A program made the position numbers and the translations under genes. Below the pieces are notes generated by a model that was given only the letters and a program-made list of their open reading frames with translations, did not search any database and was not told the DNA's origin. From positions 240,697 through 304,696 of the forward strand of contig JAFTZM010000033.1 of assembly GCA_017464525.1 (NCBI GenBank): 64,000 nucleotides of DNA, in the 5' to 3' direction. Shown here piece after piece: positions 53,674-61,400 of this stretch. The stretch's first letter is position 1. Each line of letters starts with the position of its first letter. This stretch comes from Clostridia bacterium (GTDB lineage Bacteria > Bacillota > Clostridia > Oscillospirales > QAKW01).

Positions 53674-54546
53674 ATGGAATACATAAAAACAGCATTAAAT
53701 AAGGCTTTGGAAATTCGGGAGATCATTTCTATCCATTACTTTGAATATGCCAAGGATTTTGCATATTCGGGCGAGTTTCACGACTTCTGGGAGCTGGTAT
53801 ATGCCGATAAGGAAGAACTTGTGATCACCGCCGGAGCCCATGAACTGATCCTGACCGCGGGGCAGCTTTATCTTCACCGTCCTATGGAATTCCATAATTT
53901 ACGGTGCAACGGCGAAAAAGCCGCTAATTCCTTCATCATTTCCTTTTCCTCCCCCTGCCAGCAGCTTCTTTCTATTGCAGGAAAAGCGATCCGTTGCCCT
54001 CAAAAATGCAAAAAATTTCTTGCAATGATCATCAATGAAACAAAGACTGCCTTCTCTACCCCATTGGGAGAACCCCATACTGCCCAGTTGATCCGAAGGG
54101 AGGAACAGCCCTTTGGTGCAGAGCAGATGATCCAGATCCATCTGGAGGAATTTCTGATTCGTCTGATCCGTGAACGGGGCGAGGAGCAGGCGGATACCGA
54201 AGCCTTTGACGATGAGATCAACAGTAAGCTTGCAGAAATCTGCAAATATCTGGAGCAAAATGTGGAGAATAAAATCACCTTCAATGATCTTTGCCACCAT
54301 TTTTCCATGAGTGAATCCTCATTGAAAAAAATGTTCCGGGAAGGGATCGGCAGCGGCGCAATGGACTACTATAACCGATGCAAGATCGATAGGGCCAAGC
54401 AGATGATCCGGGAAAACGACAAAAATTTCACCGAGATTGCCGATCGGCTGGGATATAATTCTGTGCAGTATTTTTCCCGCCATTTCAAGCAATCTACTGG
54501 CATGACCCCCACCCAATATGCCGCCTCCATCGAGAATATGTATTAA
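53674..54546 (+). CDS. AraC-family regulator, divergent from nagB
   Basis: 290 residues: cupin part (FHDFWELVYADKEELVI, LTAGQLYLHRPMEFHNL), helical linker, AraC domain with ITFNDLCHHFSMSESSLKKMF and FTEIADRLGYNSVQYFSRHFKQSTGMTPTQY. Divergent from nagB and the phosphomutase, thus a possible regulator of them (inference). CAAGGAGAA site. Ends at a bidirectional terminator. Confidence 0.9.
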   Translation: MEYIKTALNKALEIREIISIHYFEYAKDFAYSGEFHDFWELVYADKEELVITAGAHELILTAGQLYLHRPMEFHNLRCNGEKAANSFIISFSSPCQQLLSIAGKAIRCPQKCKKFLAMIINETKTAFSTPLGEPHTAQLIRREEQPFGAEQMIQIHLEEFLIRLIRERGEEQADTEAFDDEINSKLAEICKYLEQNVENKITFNDLCHHFSMSESSLKKMFREGIGSGAMDYYNRCKIDRAKQMIRENDKNFTEIADRLGYNSVQYFSRHFKQSTGMTPTQYAASIENMY

Positions 54547-54551
54547 AAAGT

Positions 54552-54588
54552 TAAGCGGTGCCTCCCGAAGGAGACACCGCTTATTTTT
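54552..54588. terminator. Bidirectional terminator
   Basis: AAGCGGTG-C-CTCC, loop CGAA, GGAG-A-CACCGCTT followed by ATTTTTAT; serves the AraC gene (+) and the small gene on the minus strand. Confidence 0.8.
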
Positions 54589-54724
54589 ATCTACCGCAGC
54601 CGGAATCGCAACCGTCATTAGAGGAACGGCAGCTTCTGCTATTACGGCAATCGCTTCTATTGTTATCGCCCAGTAAAGCTACGATAATAATAATTGCAAT
54701 GATAGTCGTGATGCAATCAGACAC
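54587..54724 (-). CDS. 45-residue membrane protein with Cys-rich tail
   Basis: A short minus-strand gene: (V)SDCITTIIAIIIIVALLGDN, i.e. a single hydrophobic helix, then a polar tail with Cys at regular intervals (SDC, RSC, DGC, SGC) and many Ser, Asn and Arg. GTG start with GGGGTGA 6 bases upstream, and a terminator directly after the stop, so it is a complete gene. It follows the FkbM gene by 34 bases on the same strand. I do not recognise the family; small Cys/Ser-tailed helices are seen among sporulation-associated proteins. Confidence 0.6.
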   Translation of the reverse strand: MSDCITTIIAIIIIVALLGDNNRSDCRNSRSCRSSNDGCDSGCGR

Positions 54725-54758
54725 AAAAATCACCCCTGTATATCATATGCAACAGAAC

Positions 54759-55796
54759 TCAAAACTTGAAATAAAAATCTGTATCCCATGCAGGCAAGCA
54801 GGAAAAATGGCGCAGATAGAGCTTTGCGCCCGGTTGAATACTTTCCAAAAGCAGCGGAAGTGCAAACAGATCCTCCGACCGATGGTAAGCTGCCACCTGC
54901 AAAGAAGGGCGGCATTTCCGAATGGACCCGGCGGCACCCCGCAGCACCGCAGCCTCCATTCCCTCCACATCCATTTTGATAAAGCTGACCGGTTCTCCGG
55001 CAAGAAGATCATCCACAGTGATGGAAGGAATGGCAATTCCGCCCCTTTGCAATACATGGGATTTTCTGCCGCCCTCCATGGCATAAAGCCTTTCACCGGA
55101 GTTCTCATCTGCACAACCGTGAAAACAGCGGATATTCGGCAGATCTTCCGTATTATTCAATAGCTTTTTAAAGTTTTTAAGATCCGGTTCAACAGCGGTG
55201 ATCTTTTGATATTTTCCGCCGGTAAAATCGATAAAACGCTGAACCGTATCCCCTGTGAAGGCCCCCAGATCAAGATAGCACTCTTCATCAGATAATCCCA
55301 GAAGCCCCCACGCTTCCTCCGGTTGCGTCTCACATTCAAAAAGTGGCGGGATCTCCCCGGTCAATTTTGATCTCAATATGTTTTTATATACCAGGCGTGA
55401 TTGCTCATCGGATAACATTTCATAGACCTTTGTAAATTCAAAATAGTGCTGTTTTACAAATGCCTCATCAAAGATCGTTTCCCCGGCAACCGGCACATCC
55501 GGAGCATATACCTCCTGCTCTTTCATGATCCTTTTGATATTGGCCAGCACCTCCGGGCGATGCGTACCAAAGCATACCAGCACGATCATATCACCGAAGC
55601 GATCCTTCAACTCTTCATAGCTGCCGACAGTAAATCCGCGGAATTGCTGATGGCGCACAAATCCATCGCTGGCAAAAACACCGGAAACCTTGATTCCACG
55701 AGCCTCCATCACATCCAGAATGCGATCGGCACCGTTTCCCATGCCGTATAACACAATCGGTTTATCTGCAGTTTTCAGTTTTTTCCACAATTCCAT
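54759..55796 (-). CDS. FkbM-family methyltransferase with N-terminal nucleotide-binding-like domain
   Basis: 345 residues. About 1-110 form a Rossmann-like part (IVLYGMGNGADRILDVMEARG, MIVLVCFGTHRPEVLANI). The SAM domain has YLDLGAFTGDTVQRF, ITAVEPDLKNFKKL and the FkbM motif SFIKMDVEGMEAAVLRGA. Methylates an unknown oxygen atom, often on glycans or secondary products. Start at 55796 has GAGGGAATAT upstream; it could begin four codons earlier at a TTG, less likely. Confidence 0.85.
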   Translation of the reverse strand: MELWKKLKTADKPIVLYGMGNGADRILDVMEARGIKVSGVFASDGFVRHQQFRGFTVGSYEELKDRFGDMIVLVCFGTHRPEVLANIKRIMKEQEVYAPDVPVAGETIFDEAFVKQHYFEFTKVYEMLSDEQSRLVYKNILRSKLTGEIPPLFECETQPEEAWGLLGLSDEECYLDLGAFTGDTVQRFIDFTGGKYQKITAVEPDLKNFKKLLNNTEDLPNIRCFHGCADENSGERLYAMEGGRKSHVLQRGGIAIPSITVDDLLAGEPVSFIKMDVEGMEAAVLRGAAGSIRKCRPSLQVAAYHRSEDLFALPLLLESIQPGAKLYLRHFSCLPAWDTDFYFKF

Positions 55797-55862
55797 ATAT
55801 TCCCTCAAAATCTTGTAATTTTCACCTTTGTTTGATATGATATATTAAAGGGAGGCATTAAG

Positions 55863-56429
55863 ATGAAATTAAAGAACGAGCCGGTATTTATAGCGGCTAC
55901 CCTCTGCCTCTTCTTTCCCATCGGTCTGTTTTTTCTGCTGCGTTCTGAACTCAAGGGCAAAAGTAAATGCTTCATAGGAATCTGTGGCGGAATGATCTTT
56001 CTTGCGTTGCTCTCGCCGGCGCTTTTAAACAGACCGAAGCCGGTGGATCCTGCGGATTTTCACTTGATTGTCACACGTCCCACCTTATCAGTAGGGCAAT
56101 CCGGCGGATTTATTATCACAAACGGCAAAGAATACTACACAGATTTCACGGCTGAGACCGAGAACAACTTGATCAAGGTTCACAACAACCTTTACACCGC
56201 AGTTCAGCCCGGCATCTGCACGTTAAAAGTTACCTTTGAAGATGAAGTTCGAACCGTCACTCTGGAGGTAGCAGATGGCCCCGGCACCGATACCCTCGTT
56301 CTGACCTCCCCTTCCGGAGAACGGTATCATCTCACCACCGCTAAACATGCAGGAAAACGTGCAGTTGAAATGACCGAAGAGGAGGCTCTTCGATCCGGCA
56401 AATCGCCCTGCAAGACCTGCTATCAATAA
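55863..56429 (+). CDS. Membrane-anchored protein with degenerate HxxxC-PCxxC end domain
   Basis: 188 residues: two hydrophobic segments (about 8-26 and 36-55), a small Ig-like beta domain (IVTRPTLSVGQSGGFIITNG, TLKVTFEDEVRTVTLEVADG) and a C-terminal motif SGERYHLTTAKHAG with EALRSGKSPCKTCYQ. The last part is like the YHxxxCxH...PCxxC zinc-type module of many surface proteins, but the first Cys is Ala. Function unknown. Site AAAGGGAGG; ends at a terminator. Confidence 0.7.
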   Translation: MKLKNEPVFIAATLCLFFPIGLFFLLRSELKGKSKCFIGICGGMIFLALLSPALLNRPKPVDPADFHLIVTRPTLSVGQSGGFIITNGKEYYTDFTAETENNLIKVHNNLYTAVQPGICTLKVTFEDEVRTVTLEVADGPGTDTLVLTSPSGERYHLTTAKHAGKRAVEMTEEEALRSGKSPCKTCYQ

Positions 56430-56430
56430 G

Positions 56431-56459
56431 AAGAGATGACATGATGTCATCTCTTTTTT
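56431..56459. terminator. Bidirectional terminator
   Basis: AAGAGATGACAT / ATGTCATCTCTT palindrome with T-run; it overlaps the 3' end of the SGNH gene. Confidence 0.75.
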
Positions 56460-57496
56460 AGTATTTCTTTCAGTTTTTCACCGATCACATAGGCCATACT
56501 CACGAAACCGCTGTCGTTGGGGTGGCAGTTATCCACCAGGGCAGTTTCCCGAACAAGATCGATCAAAAGATCGGGGCCGGGAATAAAATAAACGTTTTTA
56601 TCCCCCGCCGCCAAGGCCTTTTCATAGGTCTGACGCACGATGGTAAGCCTTTTGATCTCATCGGAGGTCAGGTAGTACTTCGGCCGTGTCAACATCAGAA
56701 TAGGAAGATCAGGATGAGCAGCACGGATCTTCCGGAACATTTTTTCATGGGTAGCCTGGAGATGATCCGGATTGGGGGCATTATGATCGTAATCATACAC
56801 AAAAGCGGCCATGTCCAGCCCGGCAATATAATCGGTAATGGCTTCCTCCCCTTTTGCATTCCCGGAAAAACCCAGATTAATATGGTCGCAGTTCAGTTCA
56901 CGGCCAATAATACTTTGATAAGCATTGCCGGGACGAGAGGCGCATCCCCCCTGGGTGATAGAAGAACCGTAATAAACGATGGGCAGATCCAGATCATAGG
57001 CAGGTGCCGCCTTCAAGACGCTTCCGACCTTGATCCCCACATATAAGCGATTTACGCCGCTATATAACGGAAAATTAATGGTATATTCACGTTCACAGGG
57101 ATCCGGAATATCAACGATCCCTTCAAAGCCATCGGTCACATTTAAAGGAGGAACATAGGTTTTCAGATAATGCTTTCCGGTATAGAGGTCAAAGCCGATA
57201 CTGGCGGTAAAGGGAAAATGCGCCATTTTCCCCAAATTCTCCATCTGCGCAGAAATGGCAATATAAGGACTATCGGTAACAAAGCGAACTCTTCCGCCGG
57301 CAGTATGGGTATGAAGATGATGAACCCCATCGCTCGTGGCTTTTGCCACCGCCTCCGGCAATCTGCGGTACTTTCCGTCTATGTATTGAACCCCACAGAT
57401 GGTAAAGGGTGCGTCCTCTACATCGTAAAAGGTTAGGCCATCCCGTTCGATTTTGGTTTCGACCTCAAAATTTCTATCGATCTTTGTAATATCCAT
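56447..57496 (-). CDS. SGNH/GDSL hydrolase
   Basis: 349 residues. An N-terminal beta-sandwich of about 165 residues precedes the hydrolase. Catalytic blocks: VYYGSSITQGG with the nucleophile Ser near 178, INLGFSGNAKGE, YDYDHNAPNPDHL, and the C-terminal Asp-x-x-His in VDNCHPNDSGF. Predicted cytosolic (no signal peptide), likely a carbohydrate esterase that removes acetyl groups from sugars. Between a terminator and a tRNA gene. Confidence 0.87.
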   Translation of the reverse strand: MDITKIDRNFEVETKIERDGLTFYDVEDAPFTICGVQYIDGKYRRLPEAVAKATSDGVHHLHTHTAGGRVRFVTDSPYIAISAQMENLGKMAHFPFTASIGFDLYTGKHYLKTYVPPLNVTDGFEGIVDIPDPCEREYTINFPLYSGVNRLYVGIKVGSVLKAAPAYDLDLPIVYYGSSITQGGCASRPGNAYQSIIGRELNCDHINLGFSGNAKGEEAITDYIAGLDMAAFVYDYDHNAPNPDHLQATHEKMFRKIRAAHPDLPILMLTRPKYYLTSDEIKRLTIVRQTYEKALAAGDKNVYFIPGPDLLIDLVRETALVDNCHPNDSGFVSMAYVIGEKLKEILKKR

Positions 57497-57510
57497 TTCT
57501 ATTCCTCCAA

Positions 57511-57551
57511 AATAAAAATCCGAACCTTAGGCAAACCTAAGATTCGGATTA
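57511..57551 (-). terminator. Terminator of tRNA-Leu
   Basis: AATCCGAA-C-CTTAGG, loop CAAA, CCTAAG-A-TTCGGATT immediately 3' of the tRNA on the minus strand, with T-rich tail. Confidence 0.75.
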
Positions 57552-57554
57552 ATA

Positions 57555-57641
57555 TGGTGCGGATAAGAGGACTTGAACCTCCACCGAGTTGCCCCGACTA
57601 GAACCTGAATCTAGCGCGTCTGCCAATTCCGCCATATCCGC
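57555..57641 (-). tRNA. tRNA-Leu(CAG)
   Basis: Acceptor GCGGATA/TATCCGC, D-arm with GGCGGAATTGGCAGACGC, anticodon stem CTAGA/TCTAG with loop TTCAGGT (anticodon CAG, reads CUG), long variable arm, T-arm GAGG-TTCAAGT-CCTC, encoded CCA. 87 bases with CCA, normal for class II tRNA-Leu. Confidence 0.95.
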
Positions 57642-57673
57642 ATTTCTTACCGCTGCCTTTCGGCAACGGTAAT

Positions 57674-57702
57674 ATATTACCAGAACATAAAGAAAAAGTC
57701 AA
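57674..57702 (-). promoter_or_regulatory. SigmaA promoter of tRNA-Leu
   Basis: TTGACT, 17 bases, TAATAT on the minus strand, 33 bases before the tRNA 5' end. GCTGCC-TTTC-GGCAAC in between may form a leader hairpin. Confidence 0.7.
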
Positions 57703-57725
57703 TACCTTTTTTGAATTTTTTTAAA

Positions 57726-58112
57726 TTATTTTTCAAGCTTACGGTAGGTCTTTTCTATAAAGCGCTCCTGATCAATGATAAAGCGTTCATGATGAGCTTT
57801 CCCGATCAAGCCAGCCTCATCAAACGCTTCAATCCGAAAAACCAACCTACGGTTATCCACATCGATTAACTCACTTTTACAAGTCACCTTCATCCCCACC
57901 GGAGTGGCTGCCAGATGCTCAGCATCAATTTTAGTACCTACTGTAGTTTTACCTTCCCCTACCAATCCTTCAACACTCTCGGCGGCTGTTTGCTCCATCA
58001 AAGCAATCATCGCAGGGGTAGCATAAACAGCTAAAGTGCCGCTTCCCATAGCCTTAGCTGAAAGCGCATCGGTAACCATGACAGAGACCTCATTTTTAAT
58101 TCCGGGATTCAT
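57726..58112 (-). CDS. Hot-dog thioesterase (FlK-like)
   Basis: 128 residues: SVMVTDALSAKAMGSGTLAVYATPAMIALMEQTA, then VGTKIDAEHLAATPVGMKVTCK and KAHHERFIID. This is the fluoroacetyl-CoA-thioesterase-like branch of the hot-dog fold. The Thr (TPAMIALME) and His (AEHLAATP) of the active site are present, with the Glu of MEQTA. Start at 58112 follows AAAGGAGAA; the long upstream in-frame stretch belongs to the tRNA fragment and its terminator. Confidence 0.85.
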   Translation of the reverse strand: MNPGIKNEVSVMVTDALSAKAMGSGTLAVYATPAMIALMEQTAAESVEGLVGEGKTTVGTKIDAEHLAATPVGMKVTCKSELIDVDNRRLVFRIEAFDEAGLIGKAHHERFIIDQERFIEKTYRKLEK

Positions 58113-58137
58113 GATATTTCTCCTTTGAATTGAAATA

Positions 58138-58171
58138 GAAAACGGCAAACTTATTTCGAAAATTGCCGTTT
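58138..58171 (-). terminator. Stem-loop downstream of the tRNA-Leu fragment
   Basis: On the minus strand AACGGCAA, loop, TTGCCGTT followed by TTCTATTT directly after a CCA; looks like the original terminator of a tRNA gene. Confidence 0.65.
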
Positions 58172-58193
58172 GGTGCGAAAGACGGGACTTGAA
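58171..58193 (-). other. 3' fragment of a tRNA-Leu gene (possible attachment site)
   Basis: The minus strand reads TTCAAGT-CCCGT-CTTTCGC-A-CCA: T-loop, 3' T-stem, 3' acceptor strand, discriminator and CCA of a tRNA-Leu. The matching 5' T-stem ACGGG is not at the right place (TAGTC instead) and no tRNA body follows, so only the last 23 bases remain. This is the pattern left by integrative elements that use tRNA 3' ends. Confidence 0.55.
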
Positions 58194-58312
58194 GACTACA
58201 CCCATCTTCTAATCCCGTATCATCAATGATTATTGCCCCAAAGCATACAAAGATTTCTTCGCCCCTTCGTTAAAACAGTCGTTTGCTCCGCTTTTATTCC
58301 ATAATTTTTTCA
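58172..58312 (-). other. Possible short RNA or degenerate unit ending in the tRNA-Leu fragment
   Basis: A strong promoter at 58318-58346 would start a transcript near 58311 that runs through the tRNA-like CCA end into the terminator, about 170 bases. Inside, ACGGGA/TCCCGT and GAAGA/TCTTC form a stacked stem. A 27-codon frame (58230-58313) begins with ATG at the expected start site and so would be leaderless. Real RNA gene, tRNA pseudogene or element edge cannot be separated. The whole gap 58113-58455 shows no other gene. Confidence 0.35.
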
Positions 58313-58317
58313 TAAAC

Positions 58318-58346
58318 ATTATATCTTCTTTAATGAACAAAGTCAA
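58318..58346 (-). promoter_or_regulatory. SigmaA promoter into the tRNA-Leu fragment region
   Basis: TTGACT, 17 bases, perfect TATAAT on the minus strand, with no ordinary gene downstream. Confidence 0.65.
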
Positions 58347-58423
58347 CTAAAGTTTTTCCTTAATAGTCCCAAACATCGGATGGATCATACCATGGCTAAA
58401 AACACATAAAATGACAAAAGCCG

Positions 58424-58455
58424 AAAAGGTAGTCCGTCGATAAGCGACGGACTTT
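58424..58455 (-). terminator. Terminator of the third AraC gene
   Basis: AGTCCGTCG-loop-CGACGGACT just after the stop at 58456, followed on the minus strand by ACCTTTTCGG. Confidence 0.65.
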
Positions 58456-59271
58456 TTATTTTGAATTTCGCTTTTGAATCCGGTATTCCGATGGTGTTTT
58501 TCCTACTGTTTTTTTAAAGGCACGAACAAATTGAGACGGCGTATTAAAGCCGCACTCGTAGCCAACATCAATTATCGGCAGTTCGTCTTCCTCCAGCAAA
58601 CGCTTTGCATACTCCATGCGCAAATCAGTGAGGTAACGCTTAAAGGAAACACCGATACTTTCATGAAAAAGGCGAGAAAAGTAAGTTTTGGTGATCTTGA
58701 ATTTTTGAGCAAAGAAATCCAACGTAAAATCTTTTGCAGGATCTAAAAGCATTAATGAAATACTTTCACGAACAATGGGATTAATATCCCGAGGGATGGT
58801 TGCAATAAACTTACCATTCTCCAGAATGTTAATCAAAATGCAATTAAATAAATGCATTAAATATCGTTCACGATAAGCATCCTTCCCTCTGAACACCTCA
58901 TAAAGTTCCTCAATTTGTTGTTCCAGGGGATTTTGAACACCATGTAAAACAAAAGGACCGGCGGTTAATGCATTCAGAATCTTTTTATCAACGATCTGCT
59001 CACTGAATGAAATAATAAATGACACGGCATTCTTTCGATCTTCGGTAACAATCTCATGAAAATCCTTTGGTGTGAGCAAAAATAGGCAACGCTCGGAAAG
59101 ATCAAATCGTTCTCCGTTTAGTACACAGTATCCTGCACAATCACGGAAATAAATGATCTCATAATAATTGTGCCAATGCATTTTAAACCAAGTGCGGTCT
59201 TCCTTTTTTTTAATATGGATCGTTTCCCCAAAAAGCATATTTCTTTCAAATTTATAGATTATTCCGCTCAT
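58456..59271 (-). CDS. AraC-family regulator of the glycosidase island
   Basis: 271 residues: cupin part (FKMHWHNYYEIIYFRDCAGY, LLTPKDFHEIV) and AraC domain with FTLDFFAQKFKITKTYFSRLFHE and LPIIDVGYECGFNTPSQFVRAFKK. Divergent from the GH-pmi-DUF2264 operon and therefore probably its regulator. The shared region has the direct repeat AAAAAATGCAAAAAATGC at 59311-59328, possible half-sites. No strong ribosome site precedes the ATG (ATGAGGTTTT lies just upstream). Confidence 0.87.
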   Translation of the reverse strand: MSGIIYKFERNMLFGETIHIKKKEDRTWFKMHWHNYYEIIYFRDCAGYCVLNGERFDLSERCLFLLTPKDFHEIVTEDRKNAVSFIISFSEQIVDKKILNALTAGPFVLHGVQNPLEQQIEELYEVFRGKDAYRERYLMHLFNCILINILENGKFIATIPRDINPIVRESISLMLLDPAKDFTLDFFAQKFKITKTYFSRLFHESIGVSFKRYLTDLRMEYAKRLLEEDELPIIDVGYECGFNTPSQFVRAFKKTVGKTPSEYRIQKRNSK

Positions 59272-59342
59272 TTAAAACCTCATAATAATTTATTCATCCA
59301 TATCATAGTCAAAAAATGCAAAAAATGCAATATTATTTTAAA

Positions 59343-59371
59343 TTAACAGCAAGAAATTATATTTCTATAGT
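59343..59371 (+). promoter_or_regulatory. SigmaA promoter of the glycosidase operon
   Basis: TTAACA, 17 bases, TATAGT; 53 bases before the ATG. Confidence 0.6.
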
Positions 59372-59423
59372 GATAAAATACATTTAGAGGCTGCGGCCAA
59401 TATATACACCGGAGGAAACAGGT

Positions 59424-61400
59424 ATGAAAAAACAAGAATTTTTATATGGTGTCGTTATTAAATTAACCCGCGAAGATACCCTTGCGGATATTGAACGCAA
59501 TTTTATGCAAATCAAAGAGTCCGGCATGAACACAGTAGTGGTTTGGCCTGCGTTTTTTTGGTGGGAGAAAAAAGAGAGCGGTTATCCCTTTAACACCGGA
59601 AAAGCAATATTGACAATTGCAGAGCGCGTTGGCATTAAAATCATCATGGAATTAGCAGGGCAGCTCCCCATGATGGAGTATATTCCGGATTTTCAGATGA
59701 AAGATGAATATTACTGTATTGATGCACAGGGACATAAGCAGCTCGATTATAATAGCTTTGGTGTATTAAACTATTTTCACCCAGAAGTTAATGAACAAAT
59801 CTGCCGCATTTTTGAGCAGGCAGCAAAAGCTTATCGGGAAAGTTCCGCTCTGATTGGTTATGATGTTTTCAACGAAACTGCCTTTAACTCTTATGATCAA
59901 TACACGATGGAAAAATTTCGGCAATGGTTGAAGAAAAAGTATCAAACCATCGAGCGATTAAACGATGCTTGGGAACGCAGTTATACCGACTTTTCCCAGG
60001 TAACCTTTGCACCATGGATGTGGATGAGTATTATGCCTGTTGCCGATTTTGGTGCATTCCGCAAAGCATCGGTTGGCATGTTTCTAAAAAACTGGTGTGA
60101 TGCCATCCATAGAGTAGATAATGCACATCCCTTGATTGCCGATAATATAGGCTCGATGGTTACCAGAGGAACCGGCTCCTATGAACGACCCCAGGACGAT
60201 TTTGCATTAAAAGACACGGTAGACGAAATCGGAATGTCCTTTTACCCTAAAACGGTAAAAAAATGTAAACCGCCTCATAACCGGTGGAACACATTTGATG
60301 CATTTTACGCCTCTTCTAAACGAGAAGGTTTTTACATTGCTGAAATGCAAACACACATTCAAGCATTATTTAATCCCACCACTGCCGTACGGCCCTATGA
60401 ATTAAAGCTGTGGTGTTGTGAGGCACTGGCGGCCGGAGCTAAGGGCCTAATCTACTGGATGTGGCGGCCCTTTACCAAAGGCTTGCAAACTGCCGGTCGT
60501 GGCTTGGTGGATTACAAAAACCGCAGTACCCCTCGACTGGAGTTTGCAAAAGATTTTTCCAAATTGATTCAAGAAACCGGTCCTTTGACCCCACTCCCCG
60601 GTAAAGTTGCCATTTTGTTCGACGAACTATGTGAAGATTTCCAGGTTTTCTATACTAAGTGCTACCAGTCAGTGGTAGACCCAAATATCTATTTAAATTC
60701 TGTATGTGGCGCATACCATGCCTTTTTTGATATCGGTGTGCGTGCAGATATCGTTAAACTACACGAAATTCAGGATTACAAAATGCTGATCCTTTCCAAC
60801 CATCTTGTGATCGGTAAGGAAACGGCCAAAGCATTAGGTGACTATGTGCGCGGCGGCGGTATTATTGTGTGTGATGGTAAAATCGGCGTTGTAGATGAGG
60901 TTTCCATGCTCAACAGTGATCTCCCCGGAGGTGCATTTAATGCTTATATGGGCGAGGATTATTTGGATAGCGATTATGTAGACATGGATTTTGTTATGAA
61001 CGGAACCAGATATCAGGGATACTACAGCAAGGAGCTGGTGCAAATTACAAACGGCAACGTGCTCGCCACCTTTGAGGATGGTGCTCCCGCTGTGATAGAA
61101 AAGGAAGTGGGCAAAGGTAAGGTAATTACCATTAACACTTATCTTTGGTATGGCTATATGCAGGCCCGCAACAACGCCCATCTTTTTGCAGAATATCTTG
61201 CGAAAGAATATGATCTGCAGGAGCTCACTGTAACCGCTCCATTAAAAGCGCGAGTTTCAGAAAACGAAAACGATCGTTATGCTTTTATCTTTAATTATAC
61301 ATATGAACCTGTATGCGGGCACCTAAAAGGGCAAGGATTCGACTGCGATGTTACGGTAGGAGCAAACGATGTGATTGTGATAAAGGAAAAGAAATCATGA
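59424..61400 (+). CDS. GH42-like glycoside hydrolase (cytoplasmic)
   Basis: 658 residues without signal peptide. TIM barrel with GMNTVVVWPAFFWWE, GYDVFNETAF (Asn150-Glu151, acid/base) and FYIAEMQTH (Glu307, nucleophile) in GH42 order, LIYWMWRPFTKG, then a trimerisation-like domain from about 400 (VGKGKVITINTYLWYGY) and a small C-terminal beta part. GH42 enzymes are beta-galactosidases; the related GH164 family acts on beta-mannosides, which would suit the mannose-6-phosphate isomerase gene that follows (inference). ACCGGAGGAA site. Overlaps pmi by ATGA. Confidence 0.85.
   Translation: MKKQEFLYGVVIKLTREDTLADIERNFMQIKESGMNTVVVWPAFFWWEKKESGYPFNTGKAILTIAERVGIKIIMELAGQLPMMEYIPDFQMKDEYYCIDAQGHKQLDYNSFGVLNYFHPEVNEQICRIFEQAAKAYRESSALIGYDVFNETAFNSYDQYTMEKFRQWLKKKYQTIERLNDAWERSYTDFSQVTFAPWMWMSIMPVADFGAFRKASVGMFLKNWCDAIHRVDNAHPLIADNIGSMVTRGTGSYERPQDDFALKDTVDEIGMSFYPKTVKKCKPPHNRWNTFDAFYASSKREGFYIAEMQTHIQALFNPTTAVRPYELKLWCCEALAAGAKGLIYWMWRPFTKGLQTAGRGLVDYKNRSTPRLEFAKDFSKLIQETGPLTPLPGKVAILFDELCEDFQVFYTKCYQSVVDPNIYLNSVCGAYHAFFDIGVRADIVKLHEIQDYKMLILSNHLVIGKETAKALGDYVRGGGIIVCDGKIGVVDEVSMLNSDLPGGAFNAYMGEDYLDSDYVDMDFVMNGTRYQGYYSKELVQITNGNVLATFEDGAPAVIEKEVGKGKVITINTYLWYGYMQARNNAHLFAEYLAKEYDLQELTVTAPLKARVSENENDRYAFIFNYTYEPVCGHLKGQGFDCDVTVGANDVIVIKEKKS

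Noticed and set aside
54741..54749. CATATGATA as a sigmaK -10 box for the 45-residue peptide gene
   Set aside because: A start about 7 bases downstream would cut into the ribosome site, and no AC box lies 16 bases upstream.
58230..58313. Peptide frame containing AND and ending YALGQ, recalling a tmRNA tag (ANDENYALAA)
   Set aside because: The surrounding sequence lacks the tmRNA acceptor start GGGGCTG, the pseudoknots and the length of about 350 bases; the likeness is probably chance.
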